Assembly: GCF_009674825.1 (NCBI RefSeq)
Contig: NZ_WKJH01000024.1
Coordinates: forward strand, 186,001 to 250,000
Source: Maribacter luteus
GTDB taxonomy: Bacteria; Bacteroidota; Bacteroidia; Flavobacteriales; Flavobacteriaceae
Direction: 5' to 3'
DNA length: 64,000 nucleotides
The notes under the pieces: model-generated
Told to the model about the DNA's origin: nothing
Database searches by the model: none
Seen by the model: only the letters and a program-made list of their open reading frames with translations
Shown: positions 46,098-55,593 of the stretch, piece after piece
Numbering within the stretch: the first letter of the stretch is position 1
How the letters are laid out: each line of letters opens with the position of its first letter
Translations under genes and position numbers: made by a program

Positions 46098-47321
46098 TTG
46101 AAGAAAGACCTAAAATATTACGGTGAAGTATGGCTCGCGGATAATCCTGAGCAAAAGCAGTTTTGCATAATGTCATTTATAGACGATGACCTTATTCTAG
46201 AAACTAATCTTCACTCTCTTGAAAAAGTTTATAAAGAGCCTCAAATTCTAGGTACTTTTACAGGTTTGGGTTATTTAACCTTTATCGATTGTAGAATAAA
46301 GCATTGGGGCTTTGGTATTACAGAGTCTAGAATTTATAGCCCGAAATATACTTTCACAAGTGGTTCTCATGTAATTGATGCTGTTAATCTGAAATTCAAG
46401 GAGTTTTTTGTTGTTAATGAAGCAATAGTTCAATGGGTGAATTATATGACTTGGTATGATAACTTGAATAATAAACTGATTAAAAAAGAGTTTAGCGATT
46501 CTTATGACATAAGCGCTGTACGCCTTAAAATTAGTATTGAGCATTACCTTCAGTATCACTCATCAGAACGAACTAAATTAATAATATCTAACCGTGGTTT
46601 AATAAAATTTGAACTTGAAGAACCCGTATCGGTTTTATATGCAATAGAGCTGTACGATCAATTCCAAAAAACACTTCAATTGGTTTTTGGTCGTTCTTCA
46701 AAATTCAGCAAGTTTAGTTTTAAATGTATGGGATGTGGTGAATGGAAAGAGCTATACTATAATGATAAGAAACTGTCGAAATCGAAAAGTGTTTTTGTCC
46801 ATACCGAATATGAAAAAACAAGAACGAGTTTACCTAAAATATTGAATGCAGTCTATTCAAATAAAGACTTTCGCTTTTGTCTTGATAAGTTGATGGAAAA
46901 CTTTATAGGTAATCAACCAAGTCATAACAAAAGGTTTACAAATAGTATTGCAACTTATGAGGCGTTCTGTAAATTATTTTCAGAAGATTCTAAGAGAAAT
47001 TTGAACAAACAAATTCTTAGATATAAGGATGTTTTTAAACTAATTGGTAAAATTAGTGAAGAAGAATGGAAAAAGTTTCCAAGTAAAGTTGTTCGTTCAC
47101 GCGACTATCATGTTCATAGTAATACAGGTAATAGAGATGTTTTTTCAGAATTCGATTTACTTTATGTCAGTTTTCTATTTGATTTTGTTATTGCCTACTT
47201 AATGCTATCCGAATTGAAAGTCGAACAAGAATTATTAGATAAGTATATCCAGCATGGCAATAGTGTTTTTGTTGATTTGAAAAGAACTAATACAATATTA
47301 GGGACAAATCCACTTAGCTAA
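46098..47321 (+). CDS. ApeA-like HEPN protein, candidate partner in defence
   Basis: Protein of 407 residues, TTG start, 38 bases after the STAND gene. The N-terminal part (GEVWLADNPEQKQFCIMSFI, GLGYLTFIDCRI) matches the beta-rich ApeA N-terminal domain. The C-terminal part is helical with FPSKVVRSRDYHVHSNTGNR, containing RX4H twice (Arg333-His338 and Arg335-His340), the signature of HEPN RNases. ApeA proteins stop phage growth by cleaving RNA in infected cells. The same AT-rich composition and spacing as the gene before it suggest one unit. Confidence 0.8.
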   Translation: MKKDLKYYGEVWLADNPEQKQFCIMSFIDDDLILETNLHSLEKVYKEPQILGTFTGLGYLTFIDCRIKHWGFGITESRIYSPKYTFTSGSHVIDAVNLKFKEFFVVNEAIVQWVNYMTWYDNLNNKLIKKEFSDSYDISAVRLKISIEHYLQYHSSERTKLIISNRGLIKFELEEPVSVLYAIELYDQFQKTLQLVFGRSSKFSKFSFKCMGCGEWKELYYNDKKLSKSKSVFVHTEYEKTRTSLPKILNAVYSNKDFRFCLDKLMENFIGNQPSHNKRFTNSIATYEAFCKLFSEDSKRNLNKQILRYKDVFKLIGKISEEEWKKFPSKVVRSRDYHVHSNTGNRDVFSEFDLLYVSFLFDFVIAYLMLSELKVEQELLDKYIQHGNSVFVDLKRTNTILGTNPLS

Positions 47322-47437
47322 AACCACCAATAACTTAGGAGCGCAATTATATTAAAAACATCACCTATTTAAACAAGCTAATGTCAAAATAATCTCCCTT
47401 ATGTTTTTCACTACCACAATAAATAATTCTCTCATAA

Positions 47438-48080
47438 TTAAATGGATAAACAGTTATACAATCCCTTTAAATTGGCCAAGGCCATTACTCTGATATTTTT
47501 AGATTTTAAAAAATAATTAGCCTCATCATTATTACTCAAAAACCCCAATTCCAACAGTACCGAAGGCATATCATTGATTGTTTCCCGAAGCACCTGAAAA
47601 TCAGCAAACTTCACACCCCTACTTTCAAAACCTAATTGCTTTTTAAACTGGTTCTGCAATTGATAGGCAAACCAAACAGACTCCTTTGAATTTTCAGATT
47701 CGTTTTTGCCAACATATACCTCAATCCCTCTGGCCTTTGGATTATCCGAATGGTTACAATGTAATGAGATAAACAAATCAACATTCAGTGCCTTGGACAG
47801 TTTAGTCCTATCCGATAATGAAATAAGCGTGTCGCTATAACGGGTCAAGTAAATATCCATTGGTGTATTTGACTTTTCGTTAAGCCTTAAAATTTCCAAA
47901 GCAATATCCAATACCACTTCCTTTTCTTGAACGCCATTTATGCCGATGGCACCGGAATCTTTTCCACCGTGTCCCACATCGATCAAGATTTTTTTTTTGA
48001 GCTGCTGTTTCGTGTCCAAAAATGATGCACATTTTCAGAAGCAAAATCACAAAACTGACGTTTTTGAGCACTTTTTTCAT
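47438..48080 (-). pseudogene. N-acetylmuramoyl-L-alanine amidase with a frameshift at an A10 tract
   Basis: The catalytic Amidase_3 domain is intact: KILIDVGHGGKDSGAIG, the Glu in VQEKEVVL, LFISLHCNHSD and SVLLELGFLSNN. The signal peptide (MKKVLKNVSFVILLLK, then MCIIFGHETAAQ) is encoded from the ATG at 48080 but lies one frame off. A run of ten A (T on the plus strand, 47989-47998) joins them; nine A would give a continuous AAQKKILIDVGHGG. In the present sequence the catalytic frame opens only at a TTG at 48019, with no signal. The enzyme would locally open the wall for the conjugation channel. It is divergent from the tra operon. Confidence 0.8.
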
Positions 48081-48184
48081 TCTCAATTTTTGGGTTATCA
48101 ACAACTTCGTTGCAAAATTCCATAGCATTTGACATCAAATAATAGCAACGGAATTCAAACAGAATCAAATAATATTTTATTCAC

Positions 48185-48207
48185 AAATAATTGATTATCA
48201 ATTATTT
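48185..48207. promoter_or_regulatory. Palindromic operator candidate upstream of the tra operon
   Basis: Perfect 10-bp arms AAATAATTGA/TCAATTATTT around TTA, in the gap between the divergent amidase and traE genes. Perfect symmetry and position fit a dimeric repressor site controlling transfer genes. Confidence 0.5.
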
Positions 48208-48269
48208 ATAAGCAAATATATGTAAATTTCGAATAACGAAAATGAATCAAAATTTTAAACTTTTCCGTT

Positions 48270-48557
48270 ATGAAAAAATCAATCTATTTAGCCACTTTTC
48301 TTTTACTGGTTTCATCTCCGTTATTTGCTCAAATTGGAGGTATTGAAGATTCCGTTAACGATGTTTCTGACACCATAAGAACCATTTTCCCGATCATACT
48401 CGGGGTTATCTTCCTGATCGGTTTCCTCTTTAACGCAGGACATTTCTTTGGCGAAAATGCAGACCTTAAAAAAGGAATAACCCGTGTATTGGTCTTTGTA
48501 CTTATTGCCGGAGCGGTCGTTGGCATCTTTACCTATCTCATAGGCATTGTAGTATAA
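48270..48557 (+). CDS. traE: Conjugative transfer protein TraE (DUF4134)
   Basis: Protein of 95 residues with a signal sequence (LATFLLLVSSPLFAQ) and two membrane helices (TIFPIILGVIFLIGFLF, VLVFVLIAGAVVGIFTYLIG). Matches DUF4134, a VirB2/TrbC-like pilin-type component of Bacteroidetes type IV secretion. First gene of the tra operon; 5 bases to the next gene. Confidence 0.92.
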   Translation: MKKSIYLATFLLLVSSPLFAQIGGIEDSVNDVSDTIRTIFPIILGVIFLIGFLFNAGHFFGENADLKKGITRVLVFVLIAGAVVGIFTYLIGIVV

Positions 48558-48562
48558 TCATT

Positions 48563-48847
48563 ATGAAAAAATTCGAAGTTTATAAGAACATTAGAAAGCG
48601 GGCAATGATTTTTGGGTTACCGATATCATTGTTCGCCCTCATGATGGTATCCATAGTAGCCTCTCTGCTGGTCATTATCTTTTCATTTGGCCTGGGCATC
48701 ATACTAGGTGCCTTTATATTGAACTGCTGTCTGTATATCGTACTTATCCGATTGGCCAAAAATCCACAACCGATCCAGCTTACACATCCCTTTCCCAAAA
48801 TTATCACCAACAAAAAAGCAACGCTATTCGACTATGAGGAAGATTAA
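48563..48847 (+). CDS. traF: Conjugative transfer protein TraF (DUF4133)
   Basis: Protein of 94 residues. Two adjacent membrane helices (FGLPISLFALMMVSIVASLL, FGLGIILGAFILNCCLYIVL) follow a basic N-terminus, as in VirB3-like DUF4133 proteins. It overlaps traG by 14 bases, matching the usual VirB3-VirB4 gene coupling. Confidence 0.9.
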   Translation: MKKFEVYKNIRKRAMIFGLPISLFALMMVSIVASLLVIIFSFGLGIILGAFILNCCLYIVLIRLAKNPQPIQLTHPFPKIITNKKATLFDYEED

Positions 48848-51230
48848 TCTAGCATCGAACCATCCTATTGCAGACATTCGAAAAAACATATTCTTTGCCA
48901 ACAATGGCAATGTGGTGCTTTGCTACAAAGTGAACTTGCCCGAAATCTATTCCCTTTCAGAAAAGGATTTTGAGGATCTTCATGGTATCTGGTTTCAGGC
49001 CATTAAATCACTACCTGTCGGTACCGTCATTCACAAACAGGATATCTATCTAAAAAAATCATATACCTCTAAACAACTTCCCTCCTGTACTTTCTTGGCA
49101 AAAGCAACCTCCGAATATTTCAAAGGGAGGGCATATGTAGAACATCAATGTCACCTGTTCTTTATCCTGACCAAGAATAAAGCACTAAACAATCCTAAAT
49201 ATGTCAATCCGTTTAAGAAAGTTCCTAATTCCTTCCCGAAGGGACTGGATGATAACCTAAACCGATTCCTTGGCGCTATAAACGATTCTGTTTCTTTTAT
49301 AAACAATAGCCGAAAAATTCAACTTACCCCTCTCCTATCCAATGAAATACTTAGGCTTACGCATGTATATTTCAATGGTTTCAATGATGGTTTTGATACC
49401 GACATTCTGCTAGATAAAGGTCAAATCAATATCGGTGAAAACCATTTTGATATTCTGGCCGTCAATAGTGAATCATGTTTTGGCAAAAATGTACTCAGCA
49501 GTAAAACGAATGAAAGTTTTACTTCCGACGATTTTGTTTTCCATCAGGGATTTATCGACGGACTCGGTCTGAGCTTGAACGAAAACCATATCGTCAACCA
49601 AATTCTATATCTGGATGACAAACAGAAATGGCGTAAACTGCTAGACAATAAAATTGAGGAACTTAAAAAGAGCTCCAACTTCGGTTCCCAAAACAAAGTA
49701 ATACTAGGGAAAATCCAGCACATTCTTGATAATATCAATGCTGATGATAACTCGCGGGTCATACGCGGTCAGCTCAATATCATCTATTGGCATAAAGAAC
49801 CTAAAAAATTAGAGGGCATTACTTCCCAAATCAAGGCGGAGTTCAAAGATCTGGATATCATTCCTTACTACCCTAGGGGGCAAGAACGGTTAAATTATTT
49901 TTTAAACAGCTTTTGTGCCTTCTCCTCTCATTTTTCCAACGAGGATTTATATGTCACAGACTTGAAACATGCCCTATGCCTGCTTATCAATAATACCAAC
50001 TATAAATCAGACGAAACAGGCATTATCTTTAACGATAGGCTATACAATATACCGGTTTTAAAAGATGTTTGGGATGAGCAAAAGAAACGTATCAAGGCTA
50101 GGAACTTTGCTATTTTTGCACCTACGGGCGAAGGAAAGTCCTTTTTGGCCAACAACGTCCTACGTCAATATTTCGAGAGTGGTGTACGTCTGGTCATTAT
50201 CGACCTTGGGGGATCCTACACCAAGTTCGCCAAACTTTATCCTGAAAAATACACCGTACTCCGATATGAAAGCGGCCAGAATTTAGGTATCAATCCGTTC
50301 TTTATCAGTGATAAAAATGACCTAACGCCAGAACGGTTCGAAGACTTATCGGTTTTCCTTTTAGAGCTCTTCGGTTCGGACCTGGACGTAACCAAGGCAC
50401 AATCGGTTTCCATCAAAAAAATCCTACGCTACTATTACAAACAATCCGCAATTGGTCATTCGCTCAGTAGTTTTTACTATTTCATAGAAGAACATAAGGA
50501 AATACTTCTCAAAACCCTTAAAATCCATCCCGATTACTTCAACATCACCAACTTCCTGCACATCATGTCCGAGTATGTTGGCGATGGTCTATATAGCTTT
50601 CTTTTTGACGTTAGCGAAGACCAGACCTATAAAATCGAGGACAAGCGACTTATCATCTTTGAACTCGATGAAGTAAAGGATAACAAGGAAATCCTTTCCG
50701 TGATGTTGAAGCTTATAAAAACGGCCATTCAACGGACTATTTGGAAGAATAGGGCCGAGAAGGGCATTATCCTCTTCGACGAGTTTGCCAAGCAACTGAA
50801 GTTCGACAATGTACTGGAGAGTGTGGAATTTTATTATCAGGCCATCCGGAAACAAAACGGTACCATCGGCATCATTCTGCAATCCATCAATCAGTTACCA
50901 AACAATTCGACTTCGGCAAGCATTCTTGAAAACACACAGGTCATATACAGCCTAAACAACGAAAAAGGATATGACGAAATCGTGAAACGCTTGAATCTTT
51001 CCAGCCACGATCTGAATCAATTAAAATCCATTAAGAACAATCTGACCGGAACACGGAAATACACCGAAATGTTCATTAAGATAGGTAAAGAAAGTAACAT
51101 TTTTAGATTGGAGGTACCGCCCGAAGTATATGCGGCCTACCTAACGGACGGAAAAGAAAACGACGCCATAATGACGCTTTATAAAAAGACGGGCTCCATG
51201 GAAGAGGCCATCAAGGAATTTATCAAGTAG
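48834..51230 (+). CDS. traG: TraG-type conjugation ATPase (VirB4-like)
   Basis: Protein of 798 residues. The N-terminal half is the VirB4 membrane-associated domain. The C-terminal ATPase has Walker A FAPTGEGKSFLANN, RLVIIDLGGSYTKFAKLYPE, Walker B KGIILFDEFAKQLKF and IGIILQSINQLPNNS. It powers channel assembly and DNA or protein export. Length is typical. Starts inside the end of traF. Confidence 0.95.
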   Translation: MRKINLASNHPIADIRKNIFFANNGNVVLCYKVNLPEIYSLSEKDFEDLHGIWFQAIKSLPVGTVIHKQDIYLKKSYTSKQLPSCTFLAKATSEYFKGRAYVEHQCHLFFILTKNKALNNPKYVNPFKKVPNSFPKGLDDNLNRFLGAINDSVSFINNSRKIQLTPLLSNEILRLTHVYFNGFNDGFDTDILLDKGQINIGENHFDILAVNSESCFGKNVLSSKTNESFTSDDFVFHQGFIDGLGLSLNENHIVNQILYLDDKQKWRKLLDNKIEELKKSSNFGSQNKVILGKIQHILDNINADDNSRVIRGQLNIIYWHKEPKKLEGITSQIKAEFKDLDIIPYYPRGQERLNYFLNSFCAFSSHFSNEDLYVTDLKHALCLLINNTNYKSDETGIIFNDRLYNIPVLKDVWDEQKKRIKARNFAIFAPTGEGKSFLANNVLRQYFESGVRLVIIDLGGSYTKFAKLYPEKYTVLRYESGQNLGINPFFISDKNDLTPERFEDLSVFLLELFGSDLDVTKAQSVSIKKILRYYYKQSAIGHSLSSFYYFIEEHKEILLKTLKIHPDYFNITNFLHIMSEYVGDGLYSFLFDVSEDQTYKIEDKRLIIFELDEVKDNKEILSVMLKLIKTAIQRTIWKNRAEKGIILFDEFAKQLKFDNVLESVEFYYQAIRKQNGTIGIILQSINQLPNNSTSASILENTQVIYSLNNEKGYDEIVKRLNLSSHDLNQLKSIKNNLTGTRKYTEMFIKIGKESNIFRLEVPPEVYAAYLTDGKENDAIMTLYKKTGSMEEAIKEFIK

Positions 51231-51271
51231 TTCTAGACGGCATTTAATATTAACAACCAAACATCAAAAAA

Positions 51272-51853
51272 ATGAAACACATCATTAAAAAAACAATGTT
51301 ATCCGTATTATTTGCCATGGTAATGAATGGCCACGCTATGGCCCAAGGGATGCCTGTATATGATAATACCAATTTTATCAGTATGACCAAATCCCTTATT
51401 GAAACTGCAAAACAGACCTCGCAACTTTTAAAGACTGTAGATTTTCTAAAACAACAAAAAGAGAACATTGACAAGGTAAACAATGTCATCAAACAATTGA
51501 AAGCGATAAGGGAACTCACCAAGAACAACCAACGGCTATACGAAGTTGTTCAAAATGATTTAAGGCAAATCTTGAATTCCCCTTTTATAAAACCTGATGA
51601 AGTTACCCGTATATCGGATTCTTTCGATGCCATCCTTCAAAACTCTATAGAGGGTATGGAATATATCGACCAAATATTGTCCAGTGATAATTTGAAGATG
51701 ACCGATGCGGAGCGTGCCGAAGTCCTTAAAAAAAAGGAATTGCAATCCAAGGAAATGGTAGCGGAAATCGAGGCAAAGACCAGACGCTATCGAGAGATAA
51801 TTGCATTTCGAGAGATGCAGCACACAATCAATAATAGAGAAACCAATTACTAA
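51272..51853 (+). CDS. traI: Conjugative transfer protein TraI (DUF4141)
   Basis: Protein of 193 residues with a signal peptide (SVLFAMVMNGHAMAQ) and long charged helices (TAKQTSQLLKTVDFLKQQKE, VAEIEAKTRRYREIIAFREM). This is the VirB5-like DUF4141 family located between TraG and TraJ in Bacteroidetes elements. Periplasmic or pilus-tip role expected from the family. Confidence 0.85.
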   Translation: MKHIIKKTMLSVLFAMVMNGHAMAQGMPVYDNTNFISMTKSLIETAKQTSQLLKTVDFLKQQKENIDKVNNVIKQLKAIRELTKNNQRLYEVVQNDLRQILNSPFIKPDEVTRISDSFDAILQNSIEGMEYIDQILSSDNLKMTDAERAEVLKKKELQSKEMVAEIEAKTRRYREIIAFREMQHTINNRETNY

Positions 51854-51858
51854 TAGAC

Positions 51859-52692
51859 ATGATTCTTTTGGGTATAGGACTGGAATATGTGGACACCGTT
51901 TTTCAAACGATAAAAAACAGTGATTTCTCGCAGTACACCATTGCCGGCATGAAAACGCTGGCAGTATTGTTCTTTTTGATCAATATCCTAAAAAAATATA
52001 ATGAGGGTGTTGCCAATAACGAGGGCTATACTTGGGGGCTTACACCATCGGAGCTTGCCAAGAACTTTGCAATCGTACTATTGGTTATTTTCTCCACACA
52101 GGTTTTGGGTGTTTTCGATGCCTTGCTCGTGGCCATCGAGGGTCAATACCGAGACACGGCACCCGCACTCCTCCCCTTGCAGATGATGGATATCGACATC
52201 GAACAGGATGTAGGTGCTCTAGAAGCAACAAAAAAAGCGATAGCGATGCTCTATGAGGCCCTCGTTACCCCTTTGTATGGCCTGAAGATACTCTCCTTTA
52301 TCATTGGGGTCATCCTGTGGTTATTGGATTTGTTTATCTACCCCTTGTTTCTAGCGGAACGCTTTTTCCTTTTGGGCGTTATGCAGGCCTTTTTTCCGTT
52401 GGTCATCAGCTTGGCCGTCTTTGAAAAATTCAGATCATTGGCCTATACATTTTTCAAACTCTATGCAGGGGTCTATATGTTGGTACCTGCTTTTTTTCTG
52501 GTCAATGTATTCGTGAACAATCTCTATACCGAAATCAACACCAATTTTTGGAGCGACCTTTTTGGTACGGATTGGGGGGGCGGTTTATTCGCTCCACTTT
52601 TACAATTGGGATCCATCGGATTTATCGTGCTGTTGAAATTCAAACTGTACAAACGGGCAATTTCATTCACTTTTAAACTCTTTACAGGCTGA
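51859..52692 (+). CDS. traJ: Conjugative transfer protein TraJ (VirB6/TrbL-like)
   Basis: Protein of 277 residues with several transmembrane helices, for example LAVLFFLINILKKYNEG (near 35), FAIVLLVIFSTQVLGVFDAL (near 70), IIGVILWLLDLFIYPLFLAE (near 150) and GVYMLVPAFFLVNVFVNNLY (near 210). Fits the inner-membrane polytopic channel protein of the family. It is 5 bases downstream of traI. Confidence 0.88.
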   Translation: MILLGIGLEYVDTVFQTIKNSDFSQYTIAGMKTLAVLFFLINILKKYNEGVANNEGYTWGLTPSELAKNFAIVLLVIFSTQVLGVFDALLVAIEGQYRDTAPALLPLQMMDIDIEQDVGALEATKKAIAMLYEALVTPLYGLKILSFIIGVILWLLDLFIYPLFLAERFFLLGVMQAFFPLVISLAVFEKFRSLAYTFFKLYAGVYMLVPAFFLVNVFVNNLYTEINTNFWSDLFGTDWGGGLFAPLLQLGSIGFIVLLKFKLYKRAISFTFKLFTG

Positions 52693-52726
52693 ATGCCCAA
52701 GGCTCATTAAGTAACAATATCGCTAC

Positions 52727-53350
52727 ATGAATATGAAAACACCCTATAAAAATATTTACATCATCTTAAAACAAAATCGCTTTATCGTATTGACGGTCGT
52801 TATCGGAGCTGTCCTTACATGTATCGTTTCCGTACTAATGGTCATAATACTATATAAAGAAACAGCCAACAATGCCTTTGTAGTCAATTCAGACGGTAGT
52901 GTAATTCCCTTGAAATTAGTGTCCCAACAAGAAAATTTAAAAGTTGAGGCATTAGCCAATCTAGAACTTTTCCACACGTATTTCTATAACATTGATGCCA
53001 GCAATTATGAAAAGAATTTGGAAAAGGCCCTATGGTTGGGTAATAGTTCCGTAGATGCTTTGTACCGACAGAAAAAAGCTGATGGAGTTTATAACCGCTT
53101 ACTGCAATATTCCCTGGTCCAGAAAGTACTGCTTATAGAATCAAAAGTAGATATACAAAATGAACCCTACGGATTTGAAACGAAAACCATTTTTGAAATC
53201 AATCGGGGTACAGTTACCGACACTTATGAATTAACTACTACGGGAAAGTTGATTCACGTCGATAGAAACTTTCCAAAGAATACCCATGGATTGTTGATTA
53301 CCGATTTTTTTGAAAACACCTTAAAGAAATTAAATGATGAAAGCCCATAA
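52727..53350 (+). CDS. traK: Conjugative transfer protein TraK (VirB8-like)
   Basis: Protein of 207 residues with one N-terminal membrane helix (FIVLTVVIGAVLTCIVSVLM) and a periplasmic domain (ANLELFHTYFYNIDASNYEK, LEKALWLGNSSVDALYRQKK). This is the TraK pattern in CTnDOT-type systems. Its stop overlaps the traM start. Confidence 0.9.
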   Translation: MNMKTPYKNIYIILKQNRFIVLTVVIGAVLTCIVSVLMVIILYKETANNAFVVNSDGSVIPLKLVSQQENLKVEALANLELFHTYFYNIDASNYEKNLEKALWLGNSSVDALYRQKKADGVYNRLLQYSLVQKVLLIESKVDIQNEPYGFETKTIFEINRGTVTDTYELTTTGKLIHVDRNFPKNTHGLLITDFFENTLKKLNDESP

Positions 53351-54312
53351 TGGGCAACAAAAAAAACAACAGTATGAAAATAGAAAAGAACAAATTAGTT
53401 TTTTCCATGGTACTGGCCTGTATTCTACTTTTTCTAGTAGGCTATGCAATGCTGGTATGGGGAGAGGATAAGGAACCTACTACAGACAATAACCAGATTC
53501 CCGTACCGGAACTGGAGGATAACCTAAAGGAATACGACTCTAAATTAGATGCCCTTAATGACCTTAAAGAGGTTAAGCATACCAATGCCCCAAGTATCTA
53601 TGATGAACGACTGTTGGACTCCACAGGGGTTTATGATGCCCAATTATTGGACAAGGAAAAGATGAGGGTGGTCGACAGCATCTACCAGCATGGTCAAATT
53701 CGATATTCAAGTAAATCGTATGAAAATATCAACCCAAAAGACAATACTACCCAATCCATAAAGGGAATGGCAAAAGACACCGTAAAAATTGATGATAAGG
53801 AATCGGGAATCACTTCCAAGGAACTGTCCTTGGAGCATCAACTCTTTTTTGCTTCCCATCCCATAGCAAATGAAGCTTTGAATGCAAAAAACACTGATGA
53901 ATCCATCTATGTGCGCGTAGATGGAACGCAGACCGTGAAAGCTAATTATCGCTTACAGATGCGATTAACAAACGATGCTACCATATATGGAAAACGAATA
54001 CCCAAAAACACACTTATCTATGGCTTTATCAGCTTTAAGCCCAATCGCACAATCATAGACATTGAGCATATAAATCATCAAGCAGTAAAACTGAAGGCTT
54101 ACGATTACCAAGACGGTAAGGAAGGATTTTATGTCGAGAATAGTTTCCAGGCAGAAGCCACGAGAGAAGTGCTGGATGATGTCATCAGCGATTTCAATAT
54201 TCCTAGTGTCCCACAAGTGGGTGGACTTACACAAGTACTTCGGCGTTCTAACCGAAGAGTAAAAGTAACCGTACTGAACAATTATGAACTTATTCTAAAA
54301 CCAAAATTATGA
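53350..54312 (+). CDS. traM: Conjugative transfer protein TraM (VirB10-like)
   Basis: Protein of 320 residues; an internal start about 8 codons in (MKIEKNKLVF) is also possible. Single membrane helix (VFSMVLACILLFLVGYAMLV), a polar linker with coiled-coil tendency, and a C-terminal beta domain (VRVDGTQTVKANYRLQMRLT, RIPKNTLIYGFISFKPNRT, VPQVGGLTQVLRRSNRRVKV) typical of TraM. Overlaps traN by 4 bases. Confidence 0.9.
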   Translation: MGNKKNNSMKIEKNKLVFSMVLACILLFLVGYAMLVWGEDKEPTTDNNQIPVPELEDNLKEYDSKLDALNDLKEVKHTNAPSIYDERLLDSTGVYDAQLLDKEKMRVVDSIYQHGQIRYSSKSYENINPKDNTTQSIKGMAKDTVKIDDKESGITSKELSLEHQLFFASHPIANEALNAKNTDESIYVRVDGTQTVKANYRLQMRLTNDATIYGKRIPKNTLIYGFISFKPNRTIIDIEHINHQAVKLKAYDYQDGKEGFYVENSFQAEATREVLDDVISDFNIPSVPQVGGLTQVLRRSNRRVKVTVLNNYELILKPKL

Positions 54313-55139
54313 GAACAATAATCCTAATATTGATTGTGTCTATTTCTACTTTTACTAAAGCGCAAACAAACATAGTCCTTGATACCATTTATGCCAACGA
54401 CACCAAGAACGTAGCGCTATTTTTTCCAGAACCTATTCGACAGGGCATCACAGGAGCCTCTAATTTTGTATTCACATACAACCGTGAAAAAGAACAATAT
54501 TTTGGGTTATTACAGGCAAAGCCAGGAAAGGAAAGTAATTTACTGGTCATCAATAAAGATGGTTCGGTTTTCTCCTATATTTTAAAATATAAGGAGCGGA
54601 TATCAAAACTGAATTATTTTATCCCGATTTATAGTAATATTGGGAATGAAAAACCAATTGAAACTGATTCGGTTCTGGTTAAAACTTCTGAAAAGGATAT
54701 TGGTATCAGCACCTATTACTATCAAAAATACTGCGCATATCTTCTTGACGGAAAGCAACGTATTGGTAGAATTATGAAGCAAAACGAAGACATTGTTCTG
54801 AGTGTGGAGAATATTGTTTTTGATAGAGAAGAACTCTACTTCGTTATCCAGCTTGAGAATAATTCTACGTTGGATTATGATTTGAGTTTCTTGAATCTTT
54901 CAATCGAGACTCGACAAAAAGGAAAAAAGAAGTCTTTACAAACTTTGTATCAAAAACCCATATACATACACAAGCTACCGTCCAAAATCGCAAAGGGAAA
55001 GATGATGCGATTCGTTTATGTGATGCCCAAATTTTCATTGTCTAAGGACCATAGGGTAATTTTGGAATTAAACGAGAAGGATGGCGAACGAAATTTAAAA
55101 CTAAATATATCACGTAGGTATATCAATAACCCAAATTAA
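54309..55139 (+). CDS. traN: Conjugative transfer protein TraN (DUF4138, VirB9-like)
   Basis: Protein of 276 residues, signal peptide ending TFTKA. KNVALFFPEPIRQGITGASN, FVFTYNREKEQYFGLLQAKP and EDIVLSVENIVFDREELYFV match DUF4138/TraN, which with TraK and TraM forms the channel core. It is the last tra gene in this operon; TraO, TraP and TraQ are not found downstream. Confidence 0.9.
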   Translation: MRTIILILIVSISTFTKAQTNIVLDTIYANDTKNVALFFPEPIRQGITGASNFVFTYNREKEQYFGLLQAKPGKESNLLVINKDGSVFSYILKYKERISKLNYFIPIYSNIGNEKPIETDSVLVKTSEKDIGISTYYYQKYCAYLLDGKQRIGRIMKQNEDIVLSVENIVFDREELYFVIQLENNSTLDYDLSFLNLSIETRQKGKKKSLQTLYQKPIYIHKLPSKIAKGKMMRFVYVMPKFSLSKDHRVILELNEKDGERNLKLNISRRYINNPN

Positions 55140-55593
55140 TAATATTATGAAAAAAATCACTTCTTATTTCCATTGTTTTTTCACCTGAACGGAACCGAAA
55201 GAACCTTCCTTTATTGAAACTGCATAAATAGTTGCCAAAACTTGTTGTACAAAAAATTACAACATCTTAAAAATACCATAAAACACCCCAAGGTTTTGAC
55301 AGAATGATGAACACACAGAATTTTGTGTCGGATGGAAATTCAAAGGAATCCGATTTCAAGGTTTTAAATAAAAAACCGGATAGCGAGATTGCCTAGGTAA
55401 AATTCATTGCTTCTTATGACACCAAACCCGTAACGCTTAAGATTAACCTCTTCTTTTATAAAATTGCTGAATACCCCTCCAAAATGGAAACATTTCAATA
55501 CTACCAGATTTAACTTTTTTTTAAATCCTTTAGAGGAAAAATCACTTTTAGGATTCAAGGCGTCATTTTTCGAAAATTCATCAAATTACCTTA
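55140..55593. other. Intergenic region after traN, possible gene remnant
   Basis: No intact gene. A plus-strand piece at 55304-55396 encodes about 30 residues (MMNTQNFVSDGNSKESDF...) to a TAG, and the next codons read VKFIASYDTKPVTLKINLFF. This could be a decayed gene, but I cannot name it. TraO would be expected at this position. Confidence 0.4.
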
